From assembly GCA_947177445.1 (NCBI GenBank), contig CAMWUL010000002.1:1-64000 (forward strand): a stretch of 64,000 bases of DNA, written 5' to 3'. Of this stretch, positions 43,659-52,301 are shown piece by piece. A program made the position numbers and the translations under genes. The notes below the pieces were generated by a model. It was given only the letters and a program-made list of their open reading frames with translations. It was not told where the DNA came from and did no database searches. Source of the stretch: an uncultured Lachnospiraceae bacterium. GTDB taxonomy: Bacteria > Bacillota > Clostridia > Lachnospirales > Lachnospiraceae. The first letter of the stretch is position 1, and each line of letters begins with the position of its first letter.

Positions 43659-45728
43659 ATGGCGACAAAAAAACAGAAGCTGGCCGGCCGGATCCTTGCG
43701 GCACTGGCGTTTGTCCTGGCAGTGATACTTCCCGGACCTGCGGTGAGGGCGGCGGCCCTGGCCGGGGGAAACGCTACAACAAAAACCTATACCCTGCGGA
43801 AGGAGGGCGGAGATTCTCTGCTGATTCCCACCCAGGATGCTTATCTTACCGGAGACGCGCTGTTTCTGGATGATCCCCTGCGGATGCCCGAGGATTTGTA
43901 CTGGATCGACTCCAGGCTGTATGTGGCGGACACAGGCAATGGCCGAATCGTCTGTCAGGATCTGGAGAGCGGTGAAATACACACCTATGGAGAGGGAATA
44001 TTGGTGAGCCCCAGCGGCGTCTTTGTGACAAAGGAGGGGGAGATCTATGCGGCGGACGCCTCTCTTGGGGCGGTGGTGGTGCTGGATGAACAGGGAAGAG
44101 AGCTGCGGCGCTACGGAAGGCCGGAGAGTACGGCCTTTGGAGCAAACACCCAGTATCAGCCCACAAAGGTGGCGGTGCTGGACAGCGGAATCATCTACAT
44201 CGTGTCCTCCGGATCCTTTGACGGCATCATACAGCTGGATGCAGAGGGAGAGTTTATGGGATATTATGGATACAATAATATTCCCATGACAGCTCTGGAT
44301 GTGCTGCAGGATCTTCTGTTTACGGAGGCCCAGAAGCAGAAGCTGTTTAACAAGATCCCCCTGGCCTTCTATAACCTGGCGCTGGACGAGAAGGGGCTTT
44401 GCTATACCGTGACCCAGAGAACAGAGGTTACCCCCTTGAAAAAGCATAATATTGCCGGGGTCAACATTTTGGAAAACACTCTGCCTGATGCGCTCCTGGC
44501 GGATATCAGTATCGGCCCCGACGGACTGATTTTTGCGGTCAGCGAAAGCGGCCTGATCTATGAACTGGACAACGACGGCCAGCTGCTTTTTGCCCTGGGG
44601 GGCCAGGCAGCCAACAGCGAACGCCGTGGGCTGTTTACGCTGGCCAGCGGCATTGCTGTGGATCAAAGCTGCAATCTGTATGTTCTGGATAAGGAGCGGG
44701 GGATCGTTCATACCTTTCTGCCCACGGAATATGCGGATCTGATGCATCGTGCCGTAAGGCAGTACCGGAACGGGGAATATTCCGAAAGCAGCCGGACGCT
44801 GGAGAGAGTGCTTCAGCTGGCGGGCAATATACAGATTGCCTATCACTATTTCGGGAAGGTGGAGATGCAGCTGAGAGACTATGAGGCTGCCATGGAAAAT
44901 TTCCGGCGGGCCGGGGAAAATGCCGGGTATTCCGACGCTTTCTGGGAGGTGCGCACCCAGCGGATCAGTAAGTGGTTCGGCGGCGCTGTGATGGGGGTGC
45001 TGGCCCTGGCCCTGCTTACAACATTTCTGGCCCGGCGGCGGAAGAATAAGGAGCCTGAGACCGTATATTTTTATACGGACGGACGCAGAGCCCAGGACAG
45101 AAAATTTTCGGAAAACCTGAAGTTTTCTTTCCGTTTCTTCAAGGCGCCCTCCAACAGCTTCTATGAGGTGAAGCTGGGGGCGCGGGGGACGGTGGGAACC
45201 GGGGTATGTCTGTATCTGCTGGCCTTCCTGGCATTTGCCCTTTATTACGTGGGAAGGGGCTTTGCCTTTACCGGCGTCAGCCTGAGCAATACTTCGCCGC
45301 TGTATCTGGTGATTTTATTCTTTCTGCCCACAGGGCTGTTTGTTCTGTCCAGCTACATGGTCAGTGAGGTCAACAGCGGGGAGGGAAGCCTGAAGAGGAT
45401 GTTTATCGGGATGTCCTATGGCCTGGCGCCCATGATCTGTATTCTGCCGGTGATGACGTTTCTGACTCATATACTGACACGGACAGAGTCCTTTCTGGTA
45501 AACTTTGGTTTTATTGTGGCTGTTTTGTGGACTGCGGTGCTGGAGCTTCTGGCGATTAAGGAGATCCATAATTATGAGCCCGGGCAGGTGGCGGTGAATG
45601 TACTGCTGACCTTGTTTTTAATGATCGTGATCCTCTTTGCCGGGTCCATACTGGTCATGTTCTGGGACACGGCGCTGGATACGGTGTCTGCGTTGTTTAA
45701 GGAGGTGTGCTACCGTGTATTACATTAG
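43659..45728 (+). CDS. Membrane protein with NHL-type beta-propeller, TPR and YIP1 domains
   Basis: ATG 43659 follows AGGAGGAGC, giving 689 residues. After a signal peptide (about 1-33) come about six NHL-like propeller blades (about 40-360; for example LYVADTGNGRIVCQD). A TPR-like helical region follows (about 365-430), then one membrane helix, and a C-terminal YIP1-type domain of about five helices (500-685). An extracellular sensor or receptor tied to the importer is plausible; nothing catalytic is seen. Similar proteins with a YIP1 domain occur beside DUF5696 genes in other Firmicutes, to my recollection. It overlaps the next gene by 14 bp. Confidence 0.75.
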   Translation: MATKKQKLAGRILAALAFVLAVILPGPAVRAAALAGGNATTKTYTLRKEGGDSLLIPTQDAYLTGDALFLDDPLRMPEDLYWIDSRLYVADTGNGRIVCQDLESGEIHTYGEGILVSPSGVFVTKEGEIYAADASLGAVVVLDEQGRELRRYGRPESTAFGANTQYQPTKVAVLDSGIIYIVSSGSFDGIIQLDAEGEFMGYYGYNNIPMTALDVLQDLLFTEAQKQKLFNKIPLAFYNLALDEKGLCYTVTQRTEVTPLKKHNIAGVNILENTLPDALLADISIGPDGLIFAVSESGLIYELDNDGQLLFALGGQAANSERRGLFTLASGIAVDQSCNLYVLDKERGIVHTFLPTEYADLMHRAVRQYRNGEYSESSRTLERVLQLAGNIQIAYHYFGKVEMQLRDYEAAMENFRRAGENAGYSDAFWEVRTQRISKWFGGAVMGVLALALLTTFLARRRKNKEPETVYFYTDGRRAQDRKFSENLKFSFRFFKAPSNSFYEVKLGARGTVGTGVCLYLLAFLAFALYYVGRGFAFTGVSLSNTSPLYLVILFFLPTGLFVLSSYMVSEVNSGEGSLKRMFIGMSYGLAPMICILPVMTFLTHILTRTESFLVNFGFIVAVLWTAVLELLAIKEIHNYEPGQVAVNVLLTLFLMIVILFAGSILVMFWDTALDTVSALFKEVCYRVLH

Positions 45729-47964
45729 CAGGTGGTTGAAAGGCAGGCGGTTTGGAATTTTACGGCGGCGCATCCTTGGGGCGGCGCTGACGTGTGCGCT
45801 TCTTATGGGAGCGTTCTGTCTTCCGGTCAGTGCTTCCGCCGGGGAATTCGGCTCCAACAGGTATACCCAGGCCCTGTCCCAGGCCGGGCCCCTGGAAGGG
45901 TATGATCTGGAGGGCTATACCCTGCTTCTGGAAAACGATACGTTAGCACTGTACTGGCGCAGAGAGGTAGGAGGCCTGCGGGTTGAGGACAAGCGAAGCG
46001 GTTATGTGTGGGGCACCATGGCGGAGGATAAGCCGGAGAATCTGAATCAGCGCTGGTCGGCCATCGCCAATTCCATGGCAGTTATTGATGTGTATGACGG
46101 GGACGGAAAGGGATATAAGGCGGGTATTGCGGGAGAGGAGCTGCAGTGTGAGATACAGGGAAGCCAGGTGGAGGTGCAGGCTTGGCTGCCGGATTGGCAG
46201 ATCGGTTTTACCTTTCAGATAGAGCTTGCGGATAACGCTTTGACCTTTTCTATGGAGGATGAGTCCATTGTGGAGGAAGGCGATTTCCGGATAGCAAATC
46301 TGACCTTTATTCCCTTTTTTGGAGCGGTGGACGGAAACTCTCTGCCCGGCTATGTGTTTGTGCCGGATGGCTGCGGGGCGCTGATTCGTTTTTTAAGCCC
46401 GAGAAACTACCTGACAGGCTATGAAAAGCGGATCTACGGATCGGATCTGGGGATCGATGCCATTAATTCCTCCTACACCGGGGCGGCGGATACGGCAGCT
46501 TTGGAACAGTCTGCCAGCCTGCCGCTGTTCGGTATTACCCATGGACAGGGGCAGAATGCTTATCTGGCGGTGGCGGACAGCGGGGAGGAGTATGGCACTA
46601 TCGTGGCGGATCCTGCGGGGCTGATCTGTGATTATACCAGGGCCCATATCCGGTTTGTGTACCGGCAGATGTATGAACAGCCGGTGAGCCGGGTGGGGGT
46701 GGGAATTCAGACACTTCAGCCAAAGAGGAATGTGGTCAACCCAAGGATTACCTATTATTTTCTCACAGGAGAGGACGCGGGATACGCCGGTATGGCCAGA
46801 ACATACCGGGGACTGCTGGAAAGCCGGGATATTTTGGGAACAGAGATACTGGAGGGAGAGGTGCCTCTGCGGGTGGATTTTCTGGCGGCGGATATCCGGA
46901 AGCAGTTTATCGGCGTTTCCACCTATACTGCCACCTCCGGGGAGCTTTTGGAGAAGGCCGGGAAGGAATTGCAGGACGCCGGGGTATCAAGGCTGGAGCT
47001 GGGGCTTGTGGGATGGCAGAAGGGCGGTCTTAACGGATACCGGAAGACAAAGGATGTGGACCATACCGTTTACGGTGCGCTTTCCCGGCTGCAGAATGTT
47101 CCGGAGCTGGTGCTGTCCCTGGCACCCTTTTCCGCCAGAGAGGGCCAGCTGGATAAGCGCAGCGAGGGAGCCATCTCCCTGTCCCAGGAGCTGATCGACA
47201 GGAAGCTTACGGATCGCAGCGGAGCCCAGGAAAAATGGCTGGGGGATGTGTATTATCTGAAGCCGCAGAAGGCGGCAGAGGCGCTTGAGCGGCAGGCGGC
47301 TGCCCTGGCTCAGGGGGGTTTTGGCACCCTGCTGATACAGGAGATGGATCTGCTGTATGGTGAATACCTGGACGGCTCCGAGACCAGCCGAAGTCAGGCT
47401 CTGGAGCTGATCCAGAGCACGGTGGAGGAATTGTCGGGAAGATACGAGAAACTGATTCTGACCCGGCCCAATGCCTGCCTGTTCGGCAGTATGGACGGCT
47501 ATGACCAGATGCCCATGGTCAGCAGTCAGTTTTTGTATGAGACGGACACGGTGCCTTTTCTGCAGATGGTGCTGTCCGGCAGGGTGGAGCTTTATGCGCC
47601 TTATGGAAATCTGAGCTTTTATTCCGTAAGCGACATTTTGAAAATGATTGATTTTAATACCAGTCCCACCTATCTTCTGACAGAATGTGACAATTATGCT
47701 CTGAGAGATACGGCGTCCTCGGAATTGTCCAGCACCCGGTATGAGGACTGGATGGATACGGCGGCGGAGGTCTGGAGTCAGGTGAACCAGATCCTGGGAA
47801 AGACCAGAGGGCAGCAGCTGACGGACCGCCTGACGCCGGAAACGGGCGTGGTGATCAATTGCTATGAAACGGGCAGAGTATATATTAATTACAATAAGAC
47901 AGAGCGTACTGTGGAGGGAGTTCTGATCCCGGCGCAGACGGCGGTCTGGCGGGAAGGGGCGTGA
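45715..47964 (+). CDS. Secreted DUF5696 protein
   Basis: The start is GTG 45715 after AAGGAGG, inside the end of the previous gene, giving 749 residues. A signal peptide (cleavage near 40) is followed by a beta-rich N-terminal half with a galactose-mutarotase-like look (YTLLLENDTLALYWRREVGG). An alpha/beta C-terminal half of TIM-barrel character follows (LLIQEMDLLYGEYLD, LILTRPNACLFG). The layout recalls glycoside hydrolases, but no activity is known for DUF5696. It is probably external and acts on the locus substrate. Confidence 0.7.
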   Translation: MYYISRWLKGRRFGILRRRILGAALTCALLMGAFCLPVSASAGEFGSNRYTQALSQAGPLEGYDLEGYTLLLENDTLALYWRREVGGLRVEDKRSGYVWGTMAEDKPENLNQRWSAIANSMAVIDVYDGDGKGYKAGIAGEELQCEIQGSQVEVQAWLPDWQIGFTFQIELADNALTFSMEDESIVEEGDFRIANLTFIPFFGAVDGNSLPGYVFVPDGCGALIRFLSPRNYLTGYEKRIYGSDLGIDAINSSYTGAADTAALEQSASLPLFGITHGQGQNAYLAVADSGEEYGTIVADPAGLICDYTRAHIRFVYRQMYEQPVSRVGVGIQTLQPKRNVVNPRITYYFLTGEDAGYAGMARTYRGLLESRDILGTEILEGEVPLRVDFLAADIRKQFIGVSTYTATSGELLEKAGKELQDAGVSRLELGLVGWQKGGLNGYRKTKDVDHTVYGALSRLQNVPELVLSLAPFSAREGQLDKRSEGAISLSQELIDRKLTDRSGAQEKWLGDVYYLKPQKAAEALERQAAALAQGGFGTLLIQEMDLLYGEYLDGSETSRSQALELIQSTVEELSGRYEKLILTRPNACLFGSMDGYDQMPMVSSQFLYETDTVPFLQMVLSGRVELYAPYGNLSFYSVSDILKMIDFNTSPTYLLTECDNYALRDTASSELSSTRYEDWMDTAAEVWSQVNQILGKTRGQQLTDRLTPETGVVINCYETGRVYINYNKTERTVEGVLIPAQTAVWREGA

Positions 47965-47971
47965 CGCAGGG

Positions 47972-48871
47972 ATGAAGAAAAGGAATGAAAAGGAAAAGAC
48001 AAAAAAGAAAAATCATCAGCTTTCTCTGCATCAGCGCAACGCCCTGGAGGGTTATCTTTTTCTGGCTCCCTGGCTGGTGGGACTGGCGCTGTTTACCCTG
48101 TTTCCGGTGGTATATTCCGTGATTTTAAGCATGAGCGACGTGCAGATGGCTCCCACGGGAATCAAGACCCGGTTTGTGGGGATACAGTGGTATCGGGAGG
48201 CATTTACCCTGGACACTACCTTTCCTGTTTCCCTTCTGGATACGATGAAATTTGTGCTTTTGTCCACGCCAATGATCGTGGTGTCGGCGCTGCTTCTGGC
48301 ATTGCTTTTGAATGGAAAATTTAGGGGAAGAAGCGTGTTTCGGGGCGTATTTTTCCTGCCGGTGGTGATCATCAGCGGCCCGGTGATCCAGGAGCTTCTC
48401 ACCACCAGAGCGGCGGCAGTGATCCAGCCGGAGAGCTTTATCATCTATGATTTTATTGCGTCGCTGCCGGTCGTGCTGTCGGCCCCGCTGCTGTATATCT
48501 TTGACAATATTGTGCTGATTTTGTGGTTTTCCGGAGTGCAGGTGGTGCTGTTTCTGGCGGGTCTGCAGAAGATCGGACAGCCCATCCGGGAGGCTGCTTC
48601 CATCGACGGAGCTTCCCCCTGGCAGATGTTTTGGAAGATCGATCTTCCGTTTTTGAAATCTTTGATTCTGCTGAATACCATTTATACTCTGGTACAGCTC
48701 AGCGCCTTTTCCAGCAATGAGGTGAATCAGGAGGTGGTGAATAAAATGACGCTGGTGGGCAAGACCTATGGCTATTCGGCGGCACTGTCATGGATCTATT
48801 TTGCATGTATGCTGCTGGTCATCGGGGCGGCGTTTCTGGTTTTGCGGGATAGAAAGGAGAAGGCGAAATGA
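47972..48871 (+). CDS. ABC sugar-importer permease (MalF type), pair B
   Basis: The 299-residue protein has a very basic N-terminus and six membrane helices, with the EAA loop EAASIDGASPWQMFWKIDLP. It is distinct from pair A and overlaps the next permease by 4 bp (ATGA). It starts 8 bp after the DUF5696 stop. It probably works with one of the two solute-binding proteins upstream. Confidence 0.92.
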   Translation: MKKRNEKEKTKKKNHQLSLHQRNALEGYLFLAPWLVGLALFTLFPVVYSVILSMSDVQMAPTGIKTRFVGIQWYREAFTLDTTFPVSLLDTMKFVLLSTPMIVVSALLLALLLNGKFRGRSVFRGVFFLPVVIISGPVIQELLTTRAAAVIQPESFIIYDFIASLPVVLSAPLLYIFDNIVLILWFSGVQVVLFLAGLQKIGQPIREAASIDGASPWQMFWKIDLPFLKSLILLNTIYTLVQLSAFSSNEVNQEVVNKMTLVGKTYGYSAALSWIYFACMLLVIGAAFLVLRDRKEKAK

Positions 48872-49758
48872 AATCAAGTGTGAAGCGTTTCCTGGCCCTG
48901 GGAATCCGTTATCTGCTTTTGATCGGCATCAGTGTGGTGTTTTTGTATCCTGTTTTGTACATGGTCTGTAATTCCCTGAAAAGCATACAGGATCTGGTAA
49001 ATCCCACGGTGGAATGGCTGCCCTCAAAGCTGTGCTGGGACAATTATACCAGGGCGCTGAAGACCTTGGACTACGGGAAAACTCTGCCGTTTACCTTCCT
49101 CTATACGGCGGTGGCTGCGATAGCTCAGACTGTGTGCTGTGCCATGGCCGGGTATGCCTTTGCCAGGCATGAATTTCCCCTGAAAAGGTTTTGGATGGTG
49201 ATGCTGGTGGCGGCCTTTCTGATTCCTGCCCAGGTGACGCTGGTGCCCAGGTATTTGATGTTTTTTAACTACAGGCTCACCAATACCCTGTTTGCGGTAT
49301 GGCTTCCCGCTCTGCTGGGGCAGGGGGTGAGCAGCTCCATTTTTATCCTGGTTTTTGACAACTTTTTCAGCAGCTATCCCAAAAGCTTCGACGAGGCGGC
49401 AAAGCTGGACGGAGGGGGAAAATTTACGATTTTTTTCCGGGTGGCGCTGCCGATGGTTAAACCGGCCATAGTGGTGAGCATTCTGTTTTCCTTTGTGTGG
49501 ATTTGGAATGAGACCTATACCTCAGGTCAGCTGATGGGGGCGGGACTGCGGACGCTTCCCATGAAGCTGGAGAGCTTTGTGGCGGAGTTTACAAACATTT
49601 ATAGTACCGCCTCCGGAGATATGGCGGCCCGATTGAATGAGAGCGGAAGGCTGGCCGCTACCCTTTTGGTGGTGGCGCCTTTGATGGTTTTGTATATGAT
49701 CCTGCAGAGAAGCTTCATCAGAGGGATCGACGCGGCCAGCGGGCTTACCGGCGAATGA
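48868..49758 (+). CDS. ABC sugar-importer permease (MalG type), pair B
   Basis: The 296-residue protein has six membrane helices and the EAA loop EAAKLDGGGKFTIFFRVALPMVKP. It is coupled to the 48868/48871 overlap with its partner. It is the last gene of the plus-strand locus and is followed by convergent genes. Two permease pairs plus two binding proteins imply two importers with different oligosaccharide preferences. Confidence 0.92.
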   Translation: MKSSVKRFLALGIRYLLLIGISVVFLYPVLYMVCNSLKSIQDLVNPTVEWLPSKLCWDNYTRALKTLDYGKTLPFTFLYTAVAAIAQTVCCAMAGYAFARHEFPLKRFWMVMLVAAFLIPAQVTLVPRYLMFFNYRLTNTLFAVWLPALLGQGVSSSIFILVFDNFFSSYPKSFDEAAKLDGGGKFTIFFRVALPMVKPAIVVSILFSFVWIWNETYTSGQLMGAGLRTLPMKLESFVAEFTNIYSTASGDMAARLNESGRLAATLLVVAPLMVLYMILQRSFIRGIDAASGLTGE

Positions 49759-49786
49759 TAGAGAGGGAAAGTTTGATCGGCGCACG

Positions 49787-49817
49787 AAAAAAAGGCTCCG
49801 CTTCAGAAAGCGGAGCC
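49787..49817 (-). terminator. Intrinsic terminator for the minus-strand Gfo/Idh gene
   Basis: A perfect 10-bp stem (49794-49803 with 49808-49817, loop CAGA) is followed on the minus strand by seven Ts (A-run 49787-49793). The last codons of the oxidoreductase gene lie within the stem. It has no T-run on the plus side, so it does not stop the permease transcript. Confidence 0.85.
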
Positions 49818-50849
49818 GAACAGCTCCTGGGGTCCGGGGCAGGCCAGGACGGTTCCCCCGGCAATAGCCTCCTTTGCAGTCAGGGCGGCGCAGAAGGCGG
49901 AATAGGCCTCCTGCAGGGAGGGAATCGGGTCCGCGTCCTCCTCGATCATCCGGATCAGGGTCTGAAGCTGAGCATACATATCCTTGTATTTAGCGGATAC
50001 GTTGATGGTGCGGTATTCTCCGGTGACGGAGGAATAAAGGGAGATCAGATCTCCTTCCTCCTGATGATCGTGGCGGAGGGCCTGCAGTGTCAGGGATATA
50101 TGTCCCTTGCTTCCCACAAATTCTTTCACATTCTGTGAGGAAAGGCTGGGGCTCCAGCCTGCTTCGTAATATCCCATACATCCGTTTTCCAGCCGGACAT
50201 TGATGACACCGTGGTTATCGCAGGGAGAATCTGCGTCCAGCTTGGTGGAAAAGCCGCCTGCCTGGGTGATCCGGGAGCCGGAAAACCATTGCATCACGTC
50301 CAGATAATGTACGCCGCAGTCCACAAAGGGCGGGCAGTCCTCCATCAGCCGCTTATACCGGGGCCAGTCCAGGGCGTGGTGATTCTGCACCATTCGCATA
50401 AGCTTCAGCTCGCCTATGGCGCCCTCCCGGATCAGCCGGGCCACAGTCTGGTAGGTTTTGTTGTGGCGCAGAATATGTGCCACCAGAACCTTGGAGCGGG
50501 AGGCGCGCACCAGGTCATAAAAGGCACGTCCGTCCCGGGAGCCGGCGGCAATGGGCTTTTCACAGAGCACATGCAGACCGGCCTCCAGGCAGTCCTTTAA
50601 GATGGAAAGATGGCTGTCCGCATAAGAAGCAATAATGACGATATCCAATAGCGGATCCTTCAAAAAGGCGCGGTAATCCGTGCCGTGGCGCAGTGCGCCG
50701 TAGCGTCTTGCAAAGGAAGCGGCCCGCTCTGGATCCTTGTCCGCTACCGCTGCAATGCGTATGTTGTCCCGATAATAAATGTCCTCGATGTGTTCTTTGC
50801 CAATATGTCCGCAGCCGATCAGCAGAATGCCGTGTTGTCTGTTTATCAT
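49803..50849 (-). CDS. Gfo/Idh/MocA-family oxidoreductase
   Basis: The 348-residue NAD(P)-dependent enzyme has the motif ILLIGCGHIGKEH for dinucleotide binding and CEKPIA, the family's catalytic Lys segment. The segment CGVHYLDVMQWF follows, where the His and Asp positions act on the sugar. Substrates of the family are sugars, inositols or glycosides oxidised at C2 or C3. Its neighbour at 51016 is a TIM-barrel isomerase, a pairing seen in inositol and 3-keto-glycoside pathways. It is probably cotranscribed after that gene. Confidence 0.88.
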   Translation of the reverse strand: MINRQHGILLIGCGHIGKEHIEDIYYRDNIRIAAVADKDPERAASFARRYGALRHGTDYRAFLKDPLLDIVIIASYADSHLSILKDCLEAGLHVLCEKPIAAGSRDGRAFYDLVRASRSKVLVAHILRHNKTYQTVARLIREGAIGELKLMRMVQNHHALDWPRYKRLMEDCPPFVDCGVHYLDVMQWFSGSRITQAGGFSTKLDADSPCDNHGVINVRLENGCMGYYEAGWSPSLSSQNVKEFVGSKGHISLTLQALRHDHQEEGDLISLYSSVTGEYRTINVSAKYKDMYAQLQTLIRMIEEDADPIPSLQEAYSAFCAALTAKEAIAGGTVLACPGPQELFGSAF

Positions 50850-50969
50850 GATGTTCTAAATCTCCCGAGCTGTATGGTATTGTATATTTGAGCGGTTGTG
50901 CTGTTCACGGAGCAGCTCCGACAGGTGCTTTTATACGTTTCCTGCAAAAATACGAACGGTTCTTTTTGT

Positions 50970-51006
50970 GCCGGCGGCATGTGCTTTACATGCAGCTGCC
51001 GCCGGC
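50970..51006. repeat. GC-rich inverted repeat between two minus-strand genes
   Basis: GCCGGCGGCA (50970-50979) pairs with TGCCGCCGGC (50997-51006), with a second nested repeat CATGT/ACATG inside. It has no T-run in either direction, so it may slow transcription or protect the mRNA end of the isomerase gene. Confidence 0.5.
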
Positions 51007-51015
51007 GGCAGTACT

Positions 51016-51876
51016 TCAGATGCGGGACATGGCGCTGCGCAGGAAATCCACTGCCAGGCCGATGTCCGCCGCAGGATTCTCCCCTACCTCGCGCTCAATG
51101 GTTAAAAAGCCGGTATAGCCGATCTCATGGAGGGCCTTCAGATAAGCGTCAAAGTCCACCTTTCCCTGTCCCAGGGGAACCTCGCGGAAGTATTCCTCCA
51201 GCCGCAGGTCTCCGATGCCGCCCTCGGCAAAGAAGTCATAGATCACCTTGGGATCGGTTTTGCGCAGAAGAATCCCGTCCTTGGCATGGGTGTGGACGAT
51301 ATAATCCTTTAAGGTGTATACGGCCTGCACGGGATCGTCGTCCGTCACCATAACCAGGTTTGCAGGATCCAGATTCACGGCCACGCCCCTGGAGCTTAAG
51401 CCGTCCAGAAATTCCTTCAGCCGCAAGGCAGGCTCCGGACCGGTCTCTATGGCAAAATACGCTCCGTTTTGGCGGGCATACTCGGCCAGCTGGCTGCAGG
51501 CCTCCTGCAGAATCTTGTAGGTGTCATTCTTCTCTTCCGGCACCACACCGATGTGTGTGGTTACCACATTGGAACCCAATTCCAGCGCCAGATCCACTAT
51601 GCGCTTGGAACGTTCGATCTTTGCAGGATTTTCTTCCCTCCGGGCGAAGCCGTGACCGCCCAGATCCCCGCAGAGGGCGGAGACCACAAGCCCGTTGGCC
51701 TCAATAATCGATCTTTTTTCCGCAATGAGAGAGGCAGTCATATTTTCCGGAGCCATTTCTCCCTCCACCGCATAAATCTGTACGCCGTCAGCACCCAGAT
51801 TGGCACATTTTTCCATGCTCTCCCGAAAGGGCAGACGCAGCCAGTCAGAGATGATTCCTACTTTAAATTGATTCAT
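51016..51876 (-). CDS. Sugar-phosphate isomerase/epimerase-like TIM barrel (AP endonuclease 2/xylose isomerase type)
   Basis: The 286-residue protein follows the xylose-isomerase-like barrel: NLGADGVQIYAVEGEMAP early, VVTTHIGVVPEE, AIETGPEPALRL, NLDPANLVMV, and HTHAKDG, with His and Glu residues placed as metal ligands. Family members isomerise or epimerise sugars, dehydrate keto-inositols, or eliminate 3-keto-glycosides. It sits between two Gfo/Idh/MocA genes and precedes one in the same transcript. GGAGG precedes the ATG. A repeat of four heptamers lies just upstream. Confidence 0.8.
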   Translation of the reverse strand: MNQFKVGIISDWLRLPFRESMEKCANLGADGVQIYAVEGEMAPENMTASLIAEKRSIIEANGLVVSALCGDLGGHGFARREENPAKIERSKRIVDLALELGSNVVTTHIGVVPEEKNDTYKILQEACSQLAEYARQNGAYFAIETGPEPALRLKEFLDGLSSRGVAVNLDPANLVMVTDDDPVQAVYTLKDYIVHTHAKDGILLRKTDPKVIYDFFAEGGIGDLRLEEYFREVPLGQGKVDFDAYLKALHEIGYTGFLTIEREVGENPAADIGLAVDFLRSAMSRI

Positions 51877-51917
51877 AAAGGGTCCTCCGTTTCTTCAATC
51901 AGAGTACGGTGCATAAT

Positions 51918-51945
51918 GTACATCGTACATAGTACATAGTACATG
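51918..51945. repeat. Tandem heptamer repeat, four copies
   Basis: GTACAT recurs every 7 bases (51918, 51925, 51932, 51939), with the seventh base C, A, A, G. It lies 42-69 bases upstream of the isomerase start on the minus strand. Such short tandem repeats can gain or lose units during replication. Confidence 0.75.
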
Positions 51946-52068
51946 TGAATAGTAACTGGGAAATGTATATTATGCACGGATTTTGGTTGACATGACTTCA
52001 TTATAATAGAAACAGGCAGGCGGCCGCAATAGAAAAAGAATGGAGTTGTATGGTCTTAATTTGTGATT

Positions 52069-52102
52069 GTTACTTTTCACGGCTTCGCCGTTCAAAGCAA
52101 CT
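52069..52102 (-). repeat. Dispersed palindromic repeat, partial copy C
   Basis: These 34 bases, GTTACTTTTCACGG followed by a second hairpin arm, match the right end of copy A (3333-3366) in reverse orientation. The left part of the element is missing. Confidence 0.7.
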
Positions 52103-52166
52103 TGATGCCTGGCGCGGGTGAACGGTGACTTGCGGAATAAATCGGGAAAACAAAAACTGAGACTAT

Positions 52167-52189
52167 ATATAACAGAAACACAAACCTGT
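52167..52189 (+). promoter_or_regulatory. Conserved site, copy 2 (candidate AraC operator)
   Basis: This stretch shares 20 of 23 positions with 25418-25440, beginning ATATAACAGAAA and ending AAACCTGT. A TAAACT box follows, as at copy 1. It lies about 113 bases upstream of the start of the Gfo/Idh/MocA gene. Confidence 0.5.
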
Positions 52190-52301
52190 TCGCCGGAAAA
52201 GGATATGGTAAACTAAGATAAAGGAATGGTAACGCAATCACCTTTGTGGTATTATGTATCTGAAGGGTGAAAGCTTTTATTTCAGAATGGAGGTAATGTC
52301 T

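Larger units (their letters stand above)
51877..52301. other. Divergent control region between the isomerase and oxidoreductase genes
   Basis: The 425 bases hold a heptamer repeat (51918-51945), half of the dispersed palindromic repeat (52069-52102) and the second candidate AraC site (52167-52189). TTGACA and TATAAT at 51987 and 52002 are only 9 bp apart and do not form a promoter together. No gene was recognised. Confidence 0.5.

Noticed and set aside
51987..52007. TTGACA and TATAAT as a promoter
   Set aside because: The boxes are only 9 bp apart; no alternative -35 fits the TATAAT.
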